From the NCBI GenBank assembly GCA_007674295.1, contig CM017462.1:1-64000 (forward strand): a stretch of 64,000 bases of DNA. The letters run 5' to 3'. The position numbers and the translations under genes were made by a program. Below, one piece after another: positions 8,605 to 17,065 of this stretch (position 1 is the first letter of the stretch; each line of letters opens with the position of its first letter). The notes beneath the pieces were generated by a model. It searched no databases, was not told the DNA's origin, and saw nothing but the letters and a program-made list of their open reading frames with translations. Source of the DNA: Antonospora locustae (Eukaryota; Microsporidia).

Positions 8605-11259
8605 CTACTTTCTCAGCTTGTTAAAGTCTTCAAAGGTAGACATCTCCGTGACGAACTTCTCTGTAAAGCATGCGTTCTGCAGATACAATTTGAGAATGTC
8701 GCCCTTGCTTTCTCTATACTTCAAAAGCTTAACAAAGCACGCCTCCTTCACTTTCTCCGAAATTATAGGCAGCAGTATTACCATTATGTTCTTCAGTCTC
8801 TCAGCCTCTCCATACAGCAGAGACTCGTAGAAAATAGACGCTATCATGTTTTCGTTCTTGACGACCTTCTGAAACAGCAAAAGCGACATGCGTGCCACTG
8901 TCTCGTCCTCATCGACAAGCAGACTAGAAAGCTTTGACCCACATCCCCGCGGTCTTAACACGTTTTTGATTAGAAGGTCAAAGATGATCAATATGGAGCT
9001 GATTCTTACACTTTGCTCTACATCATAAAGTGTGCAGATCAAAGACCCCAAGTGTCTCTCCAACAAGAAGTTGTAGCTTATGAAGTAGTCGTGCATGGCA
9101 ATAACACAATTGTTTCTCACTCTGTAGTTTTTGTGCACAAGACCCGAGAGAAAAAGACCCATGTACTTCTCAAAGAACTCGCTGCTCACCGACATGCACT
9201 TCAACAGAGACAGGTACGCAACGTTCTGCACTTCATAATCCTCGTCTTTGCAGCCATCAATCAATAATACAATAAAGGGTTGCAGAAGGCTATTTCCAAA
9301 AAGCATCTCGCGTTCCTTGACAAAGAAAAGAATGTCTGATATCTCGTCCTCTGGCTTTTCAATTATGTTCCTCAGGGCGTCCTGTGTTTCCACTGCATCG
9401 CTTATCTTGGGTTGAATACTCATTCTAGATGCGTTTATGCTTCGCCGCCTCTCCTTGATCTCGCTTGGAATGACGTGGCCCAAGTTTGCCTTCATATTCT
9501 TTGCCCTCTGCTCTATTACATCAATGAGACGTGCCTGTTCAAGCGCTATACATCCTACCGAGAACAGCACTTTCAGTCTGTTCACGTTCTTTGAACATAT
9601 CGCCCTTACAAGGCCATGTATGTTCTTTTCGTAGCCAGTGCCTGACATGAAGCACAGTCTAATTGTCTTTTCTGAGATCTCGTAGTCAAAGAAGTTCATC
9701 TTCACGTAGTTCTTGACAAGTACAGAGACTATTTCGGAGTTTAATTCCTTGTTTCGGAAGCTTATAAGAATGTCCAGCATGCTCCTGTACATAGAAACAC
9801 TTTGCGCAAGCTCATCTTCGTCTTTGCTGTTGAAGAAGGCCTCGGAAATAAAGTTCATAAGTTCAAGAACATGCTCTGCATCCGCATATATGTGCTTGAC
9901 AGAACAGCTTAGAAAGTACAGGGCATTTTGCACACCAGACCTCACCATGCTGAATACTATCTGAAACGTGTCGTCTTTGAAGACTCTCCGTCTTGCCAGC
10001 TCATGTATCACTATCCCCAAGGACACTGTAGGCCTCAGCTTGAAAAGGAACTCAAACTTCCTGTCTCTGAGTGATGAGAGAAATTCAGCAATGCTAAACA
10101 GAACAACCTCAAATGCATCCTTGTCATGGACAGTGTAGTGGAAAAGGTTGTTGAACACGCTTTCTGCCGCCGAAATCCCATGCAGGTAGCACAGCTTGAG
10201 AAGCTCGCAGGTTTCCACCACCTCACTCTTGTTATTTGACTGCAATAGAAGATCCACATTTGCCAGTGCATGCACTATGGCCTTTAGGAATATCTCGCTC
10301 TCCGCAGGTCTACCCTCATAATGTTTCTTATTTTGTCCGTTGACATTATACTTGCGACTGCATAGTGCCGCGCAATAGAGTCTTATGGCTCTTTTCCGTA
10401 CAACTTGGGTTTTGTCAATGATTCTGTCCACCGATGAAAGCAAAATGTCTTCACTTACATCCTCTGGGACCACGTTGCTTTCAATGATCTGTGCAAGAAG
10501 ATAAAGGGCCTTTGCTCGCACGGTGTAGCTGATGTCAACCACTCTTTCTGCTATAATCCTTGTCGATTTGCACATCGCCTCACAGTTGCCTTTGTTAGCC
10601 TGATTCATTGCGTATCTGAATGCAACCTCAAGATAACATGAACGTACAAACGCATGTTCGCTCTCAAGGAGAAACGATGCTGCACCTATATCCAATTGCT
10701 CTGGGCTTCTGTCATAGATCAAAGGAAGAGCAATAGCACAGTTTCTGAGCACTACAGGGTCCTTGTTCATTGCAAAAACCCGCAGAAATGCAGATATACC
10801 TTCCTCAGGCAGTATTTTCTCCAAAAGCATTCCTGAATTCTCAATACTGAGAAAAGACGTGACATGCTCGATCAGATTCACCCCCCAGAGATGGTCAGAC
10901 AACACCTGTGAGACTAAACACACATGTTCATTAGTATTTTTTATCCCCAGCAGCTTTTCGAAGAGAACAAAGCATATTCTAACCACATACTCGTTGATGT
11001 TGTTTTCTTGTTTTCCGAAATCAGATGTTCTCAATATGTTTACCACATCCTCAATGCTGTCTGTGAGTGTGTTTTCTGGTAAAGAAAGAGAAAACTTGTA
11101 TAGGGCCTTTAGAGATTCCTCTGTGGTATATGTGCCCTTAAAAAGCTCAAGATGCGACACGGTGCCTCTGTCTGCCACATCTTCCGCATATTCTGCATAA
11201 TGCACATTATCAACACCTGCTCTATGTGCTGTTTCAAGACCCCTATGTTCTTGTGTCAT
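8605..11259 (-). CDS. Condensin complex subunit 1 (Cnd1/CAP-D2/Ycs4), HEAT-repeat
   Basis: An 884-residue, entirely helical HEAT-repeat protein. The middle (DISYTVRAKALYLLAQIIES, then LLSSVDRIIDKTQVVRKRAI) and the C-terminal third (VQNVAYLSLLKCMSVSSEFF, HKNYRVRNNCVIAMHDYFI, LLVDEDETVARMSLLLFQKV) follow the Cnd1 pattern. This regulatory subunit binds the SMC2/SMC4 kleisin and compacts mitotic chromosomes. It is shorter than the fungal protein (about 1,100-1,200 residues). ATG 11259 is preferred because CACCC abuts it; an in-frame ATG at 11280 would add seven residues. The nearest upstream gene is the unknown one ending at 11567. Confidence 0.85.
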   Translation of the reverse strand: MTQEHRGLETAHRAGVDNVHYAEYAEDVADRGTVSHLELFKGTYTTEESLKALYKFSLSLPENTLTDSIEDVVNILRTSDFGKQENNINEYVVRICFVLFEKLLGIKNTNEHVCLVSQVLSDHLWGVNLIEHVTSFLSIENSGMLLEKILPEEGISAFLRVFAMNKDPVVLRNCAIALPLIYDRSPEQLDIGAASFLLESEHAFVRSCYLEVAFRYAMNQANKGNCEAMCKSTRIIAERVVDISYTVRAKALYLLAQIIESNVVPEDVSEDILLSSVDRIIDKTQVVRKRAIRLYCAALCSRKYNVNGQNKKHYEGRPAESEIFLKAIVHALANVDLLLQSNNKSEVVETCELLKLCYLHGISAAESVFNNLFHYTVHDKDAFEVVLFSIAEFLSSLRDRKFEFLFKLRPTVSLGIVIHELARRRVFKDDTFQIVFSMVRSGVQNALYFLSCSVKHIYADAEHVLELMNFISEAFFNSKDEDELAQSVSMYRSMLDILISFRNKELNSEIVSVLVKNYVKMNFFDYEISEKTIRLCFMSGTGYEKNIHGLVRAICSKNVNRLKVLFSVGCIALEQARLIDVIEQRAKNMKANLGHVIPSEIKERRRSINASRMSIQPKISDAVETQDALRNIIEKPEDEISDILFFVKEREMLFGNSLLQPFIVLLIDGCKDEDYEVQNVAYLSLLKCMSVSSEFFEKYMGLFLSGLVHKNYRVRNNCVIAMHDYFISYNFLLERHLGSLICTLYDVEQSVRISSILIIFDLLIKNVLRPRGCGSKLSSLLVDEDETVARMSLLLFQKVVKNENMIASIFYESLLYGEAERLKNIMVILLPIISEKVKEACFVKLLKYRESKGDILKLYLQNACFTEKFVTEMSTFEDFNKLRK

Positions 11260-11566
11260 GGGTGGGCATGCAATTTTCATAATTATGCCTAGCTCTAAAG
11301 ATCAATAAATACATAGTCAACATTCAGGTACACATAGAAAGTGACGTCCGTGCTTTCGTATCACATTTACTCATGATTTCACATGGCTTTGCCCAGTGTG
11401 TACTGATTTTAATTTGTGTACAGCTTTATTTCAAGAACCTGTCGCCAGGCCTGCACTACATTCTTAGTCACATGCTTATGACAGGGCACAGCTCAAAACG
11501 AAGCACACACACCATCAAGAAACGTGCTACTTTCGATTTTTCGCACCAAGCCTGTATCGAAACATT

Positions 11567-12391
11567 TTAGCTATTAATCATTTCTCGAGCAACCTTTCTT
11601 ACTCTAGAATGTACTTCTTCACTTCCAAGACTTCTAAGCTCTATTTCAGAGGCAAAGTTGATCATTTTAATGTATCTTTCTTCATTTGTCATGTTTTGTG
11701 TACTATCTACCAGCATCTTCACAACTTTCTCAAGAAAATGCTCAAAAGAATAGTGCTCCACTCTTGTCTCTCCCAAGATTTCTGGTGACACATTTAGTCT
11801 CTCTATGTACCTTGTATCGTCCTTAAAGAGTGTTGTGCGACACCCTTCCTCAACAAGCTTGTTCACACTATTCATGAATCCCTGGACCTTTTTCAACGCC
11901 TCTCCAATGGATGTAGAGGACATCACTTGCTTTAAAAGGAGGTTGTTCACATCCAGCTTGAGCGACGAAAACTTGTACAAAAGCATGTAGTAAGATGCTA
12001 GGACTTTCTCGTTGCTGTCCATGTCGTAGCTGAGAAGCTTAAACTCGCATTGGTCAACCATAAACACTAGGGCCTTGACATAAATCAGCGTGCAGAGCTC
12101 GTAGAATTCTGTATCGCTAAAGCGTTTTCCTTTGCATGCCGTCACTGTATCCTCTATGTAGAAGAGATACTTCTCAAGACCTTCTGGATTCTCCGTGTTT
12201 TCCATTATGTATTGGAATAGATGGTCCAGAAACACCATGTCAAATTGTTTCAGGTAAGGAATGTCCTTTGGAAATGTCTTGTATGGAGTGCATGCCTGCA
12301 TGTCGTAGCTTACGGTATACGCTGTTATGAACTCAACTGGAGAGGAAAAATCATCGCGCAGAAGCATCTCGTGTGGCTCTTGCGGCCTCAT
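11567..12391 (-). CDS. Hypothetical protein, conserved function unknown
   Basis: 274 residues, soluble, mostly helical by eye, with no signal peptide or membrane segment. I do not recognise the family. The start is well supported: AAATTTAGCCC directly precedes the ATG, combining the A/T box and the CCC signal. The same-strand SNARE gene ends about 105 bp upstream. Aromatic-rich N-terminus and charged C-terminus (RSLGSEEVHSRVRKVAREMI) offer no motif. Confidence 0.75.
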   Translation of the reverse strand: MRPQEPHEMLLRDDFSSPVEFITAYTVSYDMQACTPYKTFPKDIPYLKQFDMVFLDHLFQYIMENTENPEGLEKYLFYIEDTVTACKGKRFSDTEFYELCTLIYVKALVFMVDQCEFKLLSYDMDSNEKVLASYYMLLYKFSSLKLDVNNLLLKQVMSSTSIGEALKKVQGFMNSVNKLVEEGCRTTLFKDDTRYIERLNVSPEILGETRVEHYSFEHFLEKVVKMLVDSTQNMTNEERYIKMINFASEIELRSLGSEEVHSRVRKVAREMINS

Positions 12392-12497
12392 GGGCTAAAT
12401 TTTAGTTTGAAAGGAGAAGCGAGTCTTTTTGGTATGCCAGGCTACTTGCACAGGAGTAAAGGTAAAAAAGCACATTTATTGAAACTATGTCTCCTTT

Positions 12498-12800
12498 TTA
12501 GACCATCTTGAAAATTACAAGCACAATCAAAACAAGCGCAAACGCGATCATCATGTTCTTTATGTACTTGTTTCTAAGCCTGCTGTTTGCCGCTTTTATT
12601 GACCTACTAAACGCTGTGGACTTTGCATGAAGCTTCTCGACATTCACGCTCAGCTCATCGAACGCCCTTTCACGCTCCCACATCTGCTTGAAAAGGCGCA
12701 GGTGGTCGGCGATGAAGTTGTTGGTTTCTTCCTCAATGCGGTCTATTGTATCCATGCTCTTTGTCTTTTCTTGCTTAAAGCCGTGCCCTCCAAGCGCCAT
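12498..12800 (-). CDS. R-SNARE (synaptobrevin/VAMP-like), minimal
   Basis: This 100-residue protein is almost only a SNARE helix plus anchor. The coiled coil spans about residues 16-73 with heptad hydrophobics (DTIDRIEEETNNFI, then ERERAFDELSVNVEKLHAKS) and Arg43 in the place of the central ionic layer. Basic residues (RLRNKYIKN) and a C-terminal membrane anchor (MMIAFALVLIVLVIFKMV) follow. R-SNAREs sit on transport vesicles and zip with Q-SNAREs to drive fusion. The N-terminal longin domain of Ykt6 or Sec22 type is absent. A run of six C ends four bases before the ATG. Confidence 0.85.
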   Translation of the reverse strand: MALGGHGFKQEKTKSMDTIDRIEEETNNFIADHLRLFKQMWERERAFDELSVNVEKLHAKSTAFSRSIKAANSRLRNKYIKNMMIAFALVLIVLVIFKMV

Positions 12801-13195
12801 TTAGGGGGGCGCGGGGTTTTGTTTTTATGGAAAAAGGAGATAACAATCGCACCAAAGTTTAGATAGAAACAAGTCTCCTGGTGCGTGTCCTGTGTGTCGC
12901 TGTGCCAAAAAACATTACGTTTCAGCTCAAATTATAAAGGAAGCCCCAGGCTGCACTGCCTGGCACTGCATCTAGGCTTTTCTCGTGTGTCCCAGCGTAC
13001 GAGTCTTAATACCCGTCCACTGCTGTAAAGTTGCAAGCACAACCTCGCGGTGCGCAGCTGAAACGTCCTGTGGTGTGGTGAAAATTCCTAGTTTCGCTAC
13101 TTTTCTTGCTAGTTACTTTGCACGGATGATATACCAGGACTTGCCATGCACTAAGTCATTAGTGTCCCATAAATGTTCCCCAGCATAAAACTTGA
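12801..13195. other. Divergent intergenic region (SNARE / thiolase)
   Basis: 395 bp between divergent genes, likely containing both promoters. A 67-codon ORF (12985-13188) has no CCC signal or recognisable domain. CCCC lies about 16 bp before the thiolase ATG. Confidence 0.4.
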
Positions 13196-14344
13196 ATGAC
13201 AAACAGGCAGAACACCGATGCTGTTATTGTTGCCTATGCCCGAACACCAATTGGAAAGGCATACCGAGGGTCCTTCGTAAACTTGACGTCAGACGCACTC
13301 CTCTCTCCTGTCATCGATTCCGTTCTTCAACGCGCACAGGTAACGCCCGAGGTTATAGATGAGTGCGTGTTTGGAAACGCACTTTCGCCATCAGGAGGCT
13401 TCATGGAGGCAAGAATGGTTACACTCAACTGCGGAATACCTGTTGAGGCACCGCTTATGGTTATAAACAGATGGTGCGGCAGCGGTCTAGATGCCCTGGA
13501 CAACGTGGCATCTAAGATTCGCCGTGGACACATTTCAGTCGGTCTTGCTGGTGGCTTTGAGATGATGTCCCGAAACACGATGCCTCCCGAGTTCTGCATC
13601 AATGCGGAATCATTGCATAGCGAACACGCACGCGCATGTCTTATGAAGATGGGAGAGACTTCTGAGGAGTTAGCAATGAGGTTTGGCATTTCTAGAGAAG
13701 ACTCGGACCACTACGCATGTAGGAGTCAGGAAAAGGCCTTGTACGCCATGGCAAGCGGGTTCTGGAATGGCGAAGTTGTACCTGTAGGAGTTGGTAGCGG
13801 TGTCGTTTGCGCAGACGATGGAGTAAGAAAGAGCGATGTTTCAACATTGTCTAGGCTCAGGCCTGTGTTTCGTGAAGATGGAGTATCGACAGCAGGAAAC
13901 TCTTCTCAACTAAGCGATGCGGCTGCAGCTGTGCTTCTTATGTCTCGCGAAAGAGCTGCTGCACTGGGCTCGCCTGTGCTGGGAGTCTTTGTGGACTTTG
14001 TGTGCGTTGGATGCGATCCCTCCGTAATGGGCATTGGCCCATCTGTGGCAATACCAAAGCTGCTGAAGCGCAACAATCTCACCATCGACGAAGTGGATGT
14101 CTTTGAAATAAACGAGGCCTTCGCGCCGCAGGTGCTGTACTGCATTCGTGCATTGGGCATACCGGAGTCGAAGGTAAACGTGTTTGGTGGTGCAATAGCG
14201 CTTGGACATCCTATTGGATGCACAGGAACACGGATTGTAGGAACAATGCTGAACATCATGGAAAGAAATGGTCTTAGGAGAGGTGTCGTCTCCCTTTGTG
14301 TGGGCTCAGGTATGGGAGTTGCAGCTCTTATTTGCCGCGAATAG
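13196..14344 (+). CDS. Thiolase (acetyl-CoA acetyltransferase / 3-ketoacyl-CoA thiolase)
   Basis: The 382-residue protein covers the whole thiolase fold. The nucleophilic Cys is near residue 94 in NRWCGSGLDAL. FEINEAFAPQ, GGAIALGHPIGCTG (active-site His) and the second catalytic Cys in SLCVGSGMG near residue 367 are all present. Thiolases condense two acetyl-CoA (mevalonate pathway) or cleave 3-ketoacyl-CoA. The CGSG cysteine context and the compact size are closer to bacterial-type enzymes than to the fungal peroxisomal one; this is from memory. There is no peroxisomal C-terminal signal and no mitochondrial leader. With beta-oxidation expected to be absent, a role in isoprenoid supply is the simplest inference. 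Confidence 0.9.
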   Translation: MTNRQNTDAVIVAYARTPIGKAYRGSFVNLTSDALLSPVIDSVLQRAQVTPEVIDECVFGNALSPSGGFMEARMVTLNCGIPVEAPLMVINRWCGSGLDALDNVASKIRRGHISVGLAGGFEMMSRNTMPPEFCINAESLHSEHARACLMKMGETSEELAMRFGISREDSDHYACRSQEKALYAMASGFWNGEVVPVGVGSGVVCADDGVRKSDVSTLSRLRPVFREDGVSTAGNSSQLSDAAAAVLLMSRERAAALGSPVLGVFVDFVCVGCDPSVMGIGPSVAIPKLLKRNNLTIDEVDVFEINEAFAPQVLYCIRALGIPESKVNVFGGAIALGHPIGCTGTRIVGTMLNIMERNGLRRGVVSLCVGSGMGVAALICRE

Positions 14345-14445
14345 ATTCCTGACGTGCACAGTAGCTGAGAGCATGTGTTCGTGTCTGCAAGATATCGTTG
14401 TGTATTCCAATATGCAATGCATGTGACACTGCAAATTGAAATAGC

Positions 14446-15108
14446 CTACTTGCTGTCATTGGTAATCTTCTGTATCATCTGCACAACAATATTGACGGTC
14501 TCCTCCAAGCAGATGTTACTGTTGTCAACAACAATAGCGTCTTCTCCACACACTAATGGCCCTATTTCTCTGTTCATATCGTGCTCGTCTCTCTTAATGA
14601 TGCTCTCCACAATCTCATTGTAGCAACCGCCGCTCTGTTTCAGTCTTCTCTGGGCCCTGGACTCTACAGAAGCTGTCAGGTAAATCTTTAGGTCTGCGTT
14701 TGGAAGTACAGATGTTCCTATGTCTCGGCCCTCGATTACTATTCCGCCATCGTTTTCCTCTATAAATTCGTGCAGGACCTTCCTACACTTATCTCTCACA
14801 CATTGAGCCCTCGAGACTACTGCCACATATCCGTCCACTTCACTTGTGCGGAGAGTGTCTGTTATGTCCACAGACTTATAGAACACCTGCTTTCCGGTGT
14901 TTTTTAATTCCAGCTCGCCTATTATCAGCTCAAAGTTCTGTGCTGTAGTGCTTATATCTTTCAGATCTTGCAGCAAAATAGATGCTATTGCTCTGTATGT
15001 CAGTCCGGAGTTGTAGTGTACATAGCCTAATGCCCTCGAGACAAGTTTAGCTGTCTCACTTTTTCCCGCACCTGCAGGGCCATCTATGGCAACTATAAGC
15101 CTTTTCAT
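14446..15108 (-). CDS. cmk: Cytidylate kinase, bacterial Cmk type
   Basis: The 220-residue protein begins MKRLIVAIDGPAGAGKSETA, with a P-loop at residues 10-17, and continues with the bacterial CMP-kinase pattern: YNSGLTYRAIA, VDGYVAVVSRAQCVRDKCR, GIVIEGRDIGTSVLPNADLK and RAQRRLKQSGG. It phosphorylates CMP/dCMP with ATP. Eukaryotes normally use the shorter UMP/CMP kinase, so this gene has a bacterial look and may be an old transfer. It is convergent with the thiolase, ends 100 bp apart. I chose the Met that starts the conserved fold; in-frame ATGs at 15144 and 15135 would add up to twelve basic residues, conceivably a weak targeting leader. Confidence 0.85.
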   Translation of the reverse strand: MKRLIVAIDGPAGAGKSETAKLVSRALGYVHYNSGLTYRAIASILLQDLKDISTTAQNFELIIGELELKNTGKQVFYKSVDITDTLRTSEVDGYVAVVSRAQCVRDKCRKVLHEFIEENDGGIVIEGRDIGTSVLPNADLKIYLTASVESRAQRRLKQSGGCYNEIVESIIKRDEHDMNREIGPLVCGEDAIVVDNSNICLEETVNIVVQMIQKITNDSK

Positions 15109-15326
15109 CAAGGACTGTTTAAAAACTTTCTTCATAGAAACCATGTAAGACAAATAGCAGTGCAGCCTGGTTCTGCGTTTTCAAAGCAGAATGCGCCTGA
15201 CTACATGAGCTAGTCTTGACAGATTCTCGCCACGCAGCCAGAAAGGCCTGCATGTGTTTACCAACATGTGCCTGTAGCACTATTATGTTACCTAGACGAG
15301 ATGTACTAACAGGCTATAATGAGTAT

Positions 15327-15812
15327 TTATTTCTTTCTGGACACACCAATGGTCTTTCCGCCTCTTCCGTTGCTCTTAGTCCTCTGACCACGCACTTTCA
15401 GCCCCCTTGCAAGCCTGCAAACGCGAATGTGCTTCATCTTCTTTCCCTTTTCAATGTAGAAACGGAGGTTTGCATCAATTTGGTTGCCAATCAGGTGTGA
15501 GTCCGTGCCGTCCACGGCATCAAACTGATGGTTGAACATCCACCTCGGAATGCCGTACTTAGCAGGGTTTTGTATGCCATCCTGCAGAAGCTCTAGCTCA
15601 CTTGCAGACAGCGCACCCATGCGCTTTGAGGCATCAACACCTGTTCGCTTTACAATCGCGTCAGACATTCGCTTGCCAATTCCCTTGATCTGCGTGAGAG
15701 CATGCACTACTCTTCTAGACCCATCGATGTTTGTGTTGAGCATACGTATTATGTGCTGAATCTGCGCTGGCTCACTGGTGAACGTCTCAAACAACGACTT
15801 GCGGCCTTCCAT
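15327..15812 (-). CDS. 40S ribosomal protein uS13 (S18)
   Basis: 161 residues, close to the usual ~152 of eukaryotic S18. Helix-two-turn-helix region (VHALTQIKGIGKRMSDAIVK), the eukaryote-specific segment (IPRWMFNHQFDAVDGTDSH) and the RNA-binding tail (KKMKHIRVCRLARGLKVRGQ, then GRGGKTIGVSRKK) are all there. It sits at the head of the small subunit near the P-site and contacts the large subunit. The stop codon AAATAAA overlaps an AATAAA polyadenylation signal. No intron is visible. Confidence 0.97.
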   Translation of the reverse strand: MEGRKSLFETFTSEPAQIQHIIRMLNTNIDGSRRVVHALTQIKGIGKRMSDAIVKRTGVDASKRMGALSASELELLQDGIQNPAKYGIPRWMFNHQFDAVDGTDSHLIGNQIDANLRFYIEKGKKMKHIRVCRLARGLKVRGQRTKSNGRGGKTIGVSRKK

Positions 15813-15830
15813 TGGGGTAAAATTTTTAGT
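15813..15830 (-). promoter_or_regulatory. AAATTTT box plus CCCC start signal of uS13
   Basis: Read on the minus strand, CTAAAAATTTTACCCCA runs straight into the ATG. A/T box followed by a C-run is the core promoter/start arrangement typical of highly expressed microsporidian genes. The same layout precedes uL18 in this window. Confidence 0.7.
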
Positions 15831-15992
15831 TGCAAAGAACCTTTACATGCTCAGATATGCGTTTTCAATACGTAAGTTTTTGCATACGCTTGCTGACTTG
15901 AACATACTACTTTCTTGCGGCATAACTGTGTTTTTCTTGTACTTATGGCAAGCCTTAGGCGTTTCCATGGAAATCTCTATAAAAAGCCCTGA

Positions 15993-16310
15993 ATGAAGCT
16001 CAGCGCTGGCAAGTACAAGGTCATAGCAACTCTCAACGTAAGTCACTCTCTGTCTAGTCTCTCAAGAGGCGTGGAGTACAGCCCAAGAGATGTCTACAAA
16101 GTCCTGTTACAGACAAAAGACACAAATTACGTATTGTACTTCGTGGACGGAGTTGTATTTGGCCCGATGTCAGTGATCTTGTTGAAAGAGGACACAGGGC
16201 CACTTGTGCAGTGCGGAGATTACGAGGTTGTCGAACACACTGCTCATGTGTGCGACAAAAAATTAGTTGAGAAGCTAATTGAAAAGGCTAGAAAGAAGCA
16301 AAATGCATAA
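15993..16310 (+). CDS. Hypothetical small protein
   Basis: 105 residues, mostly beta-like in the first 75 (KYKVIATLNVSHSLSSL, NYVLYFVDGVVFGPMSVILL) then a basic helix (KKLVEKLIEKARKKQNA). Not recognised. GCCCTGA directly precedes the ATG, supporting a real start, and it is divergent from uS13 with 180 bp between. It could be a small nucleic-acid-binding or complex subunit, but nothing shows that. Confidence 0.6.
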   Translation: MKLSAGKYKVIATLNVSHSLSSLSRGVEYSPRDVYKVLLQTKDTNYVLYFVDGVVFGPMSVILLKEDTGPLVQCGDYEVVEHTAHVCDKKLVEKLIEKARKKQNA

Positions 16311-16396
16311 GCAACCATGATCTACAAATGCCGCAAATACACTGTGAAATCATTAAGTTGAGGCCGAACTTACACTTAAATACTAGGCCTTAGAAG

Positions 16397-16876
16397 TCAT
16401 TTGCCGCTTTTGCGGATTTTATTCAGCTCTCTTTTTAAAAACTCTCGACACCCCCATTTCAAGATCTGAAAAATCTTTTTGTTATCCCTCACCTGAACTC
16501 TAAAGTGCTCGGCAAACACCTGCAGCTTGCTCTGAACCTCAGTCTCTGTGAGCATTCTTTTATTCTCGCAGAACAGCAGAGGCGGCATAACTTGCATTTT
16601 GTTGAAAAGCTTCTGTGCTTCAGAAGTTGCCTGTCCTACGTGACAATCCGCAATGGAAGAGCCTGATAACTCTGAGGCATAACTCTTTAAAGATAAAGAC
16701 TTGCGCCTAACCGTCAATCTTGATATCATTTTTTCTATTCTCTTTATAATATTGATTAAAACCAAGTTATATGTATCCACTGGTATCTGGTTTCTGATAA
16801 GGCTGCACACCACTTCCTCTCTATCTAGTCGGCTGTTCAGATAATCTATTATTATACTCTTTAGAGTCTGTTTCAT
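16397..16876 (-). CDS. Possible SAGA subunit Ada1/Hfi1-like protein
   Basis: 159 residues. The N-terminus (MKQTLKSIIIDYLNSRLDRE, EVVCSLIRN) resembles the SAGA-Tad1 start, where a helix ending in GKLSKEEFD leads to short paired helices. The C-terminal 55 residues (MLTETEVQSKLQVFAEHFRV, NKKIFQILKWGCREFLKREL) fit its histone-fold part. If right, it would be a core scaffold of the SAGA coactivator. The assignment is from remembered family pattern, not an alignment. CCC lies 11 bp before the ATG. It is convergent with the 15993-16310 gene, ends 86 bp apart. Confidence 0.45.
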   Translation of the reverse strand: MKQTLKSIIIDYLNSRLDREEVVCSLIRNQIPVDTYNLVLINIIKRIEKMISRLTVRRKSLSLKSYASELSGSSIADCHVGQATSEAQKLFNKMQVMPPLLFCENKRMLTETEVQSKLQVFAEHFRVQVRDNKKIFQILKWGCREFLKRELNKIRKSGK

Positions 16877-17065
16877 CCTTCAAAGGGTTGCTTTATTGGT
16901 ATCGATAAGTTGTATTCGTAAACAGAACATTGTGGTGAAGTGCTTTTATTAGTCAGAGAAACACCTTTGCTCAGACAAGGGCGTTACTAAAATTTCGCAT
17001 ATCTGCTTAGCTCTCGCAAAGCATACTGGATTTTAGTGAACCGTTATGTTTATGCCATAAGCATT

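Noticed and set aside
11373..11570. 65-codon plus-strand ORF between condensin and the next gene
   Set aside because: No start signal or family; likely chance.
12985..13188. 67-codon ORF before the thiolase
   Set aside because: No CCC-type signal, no conservation visible; lies in a promoter region.
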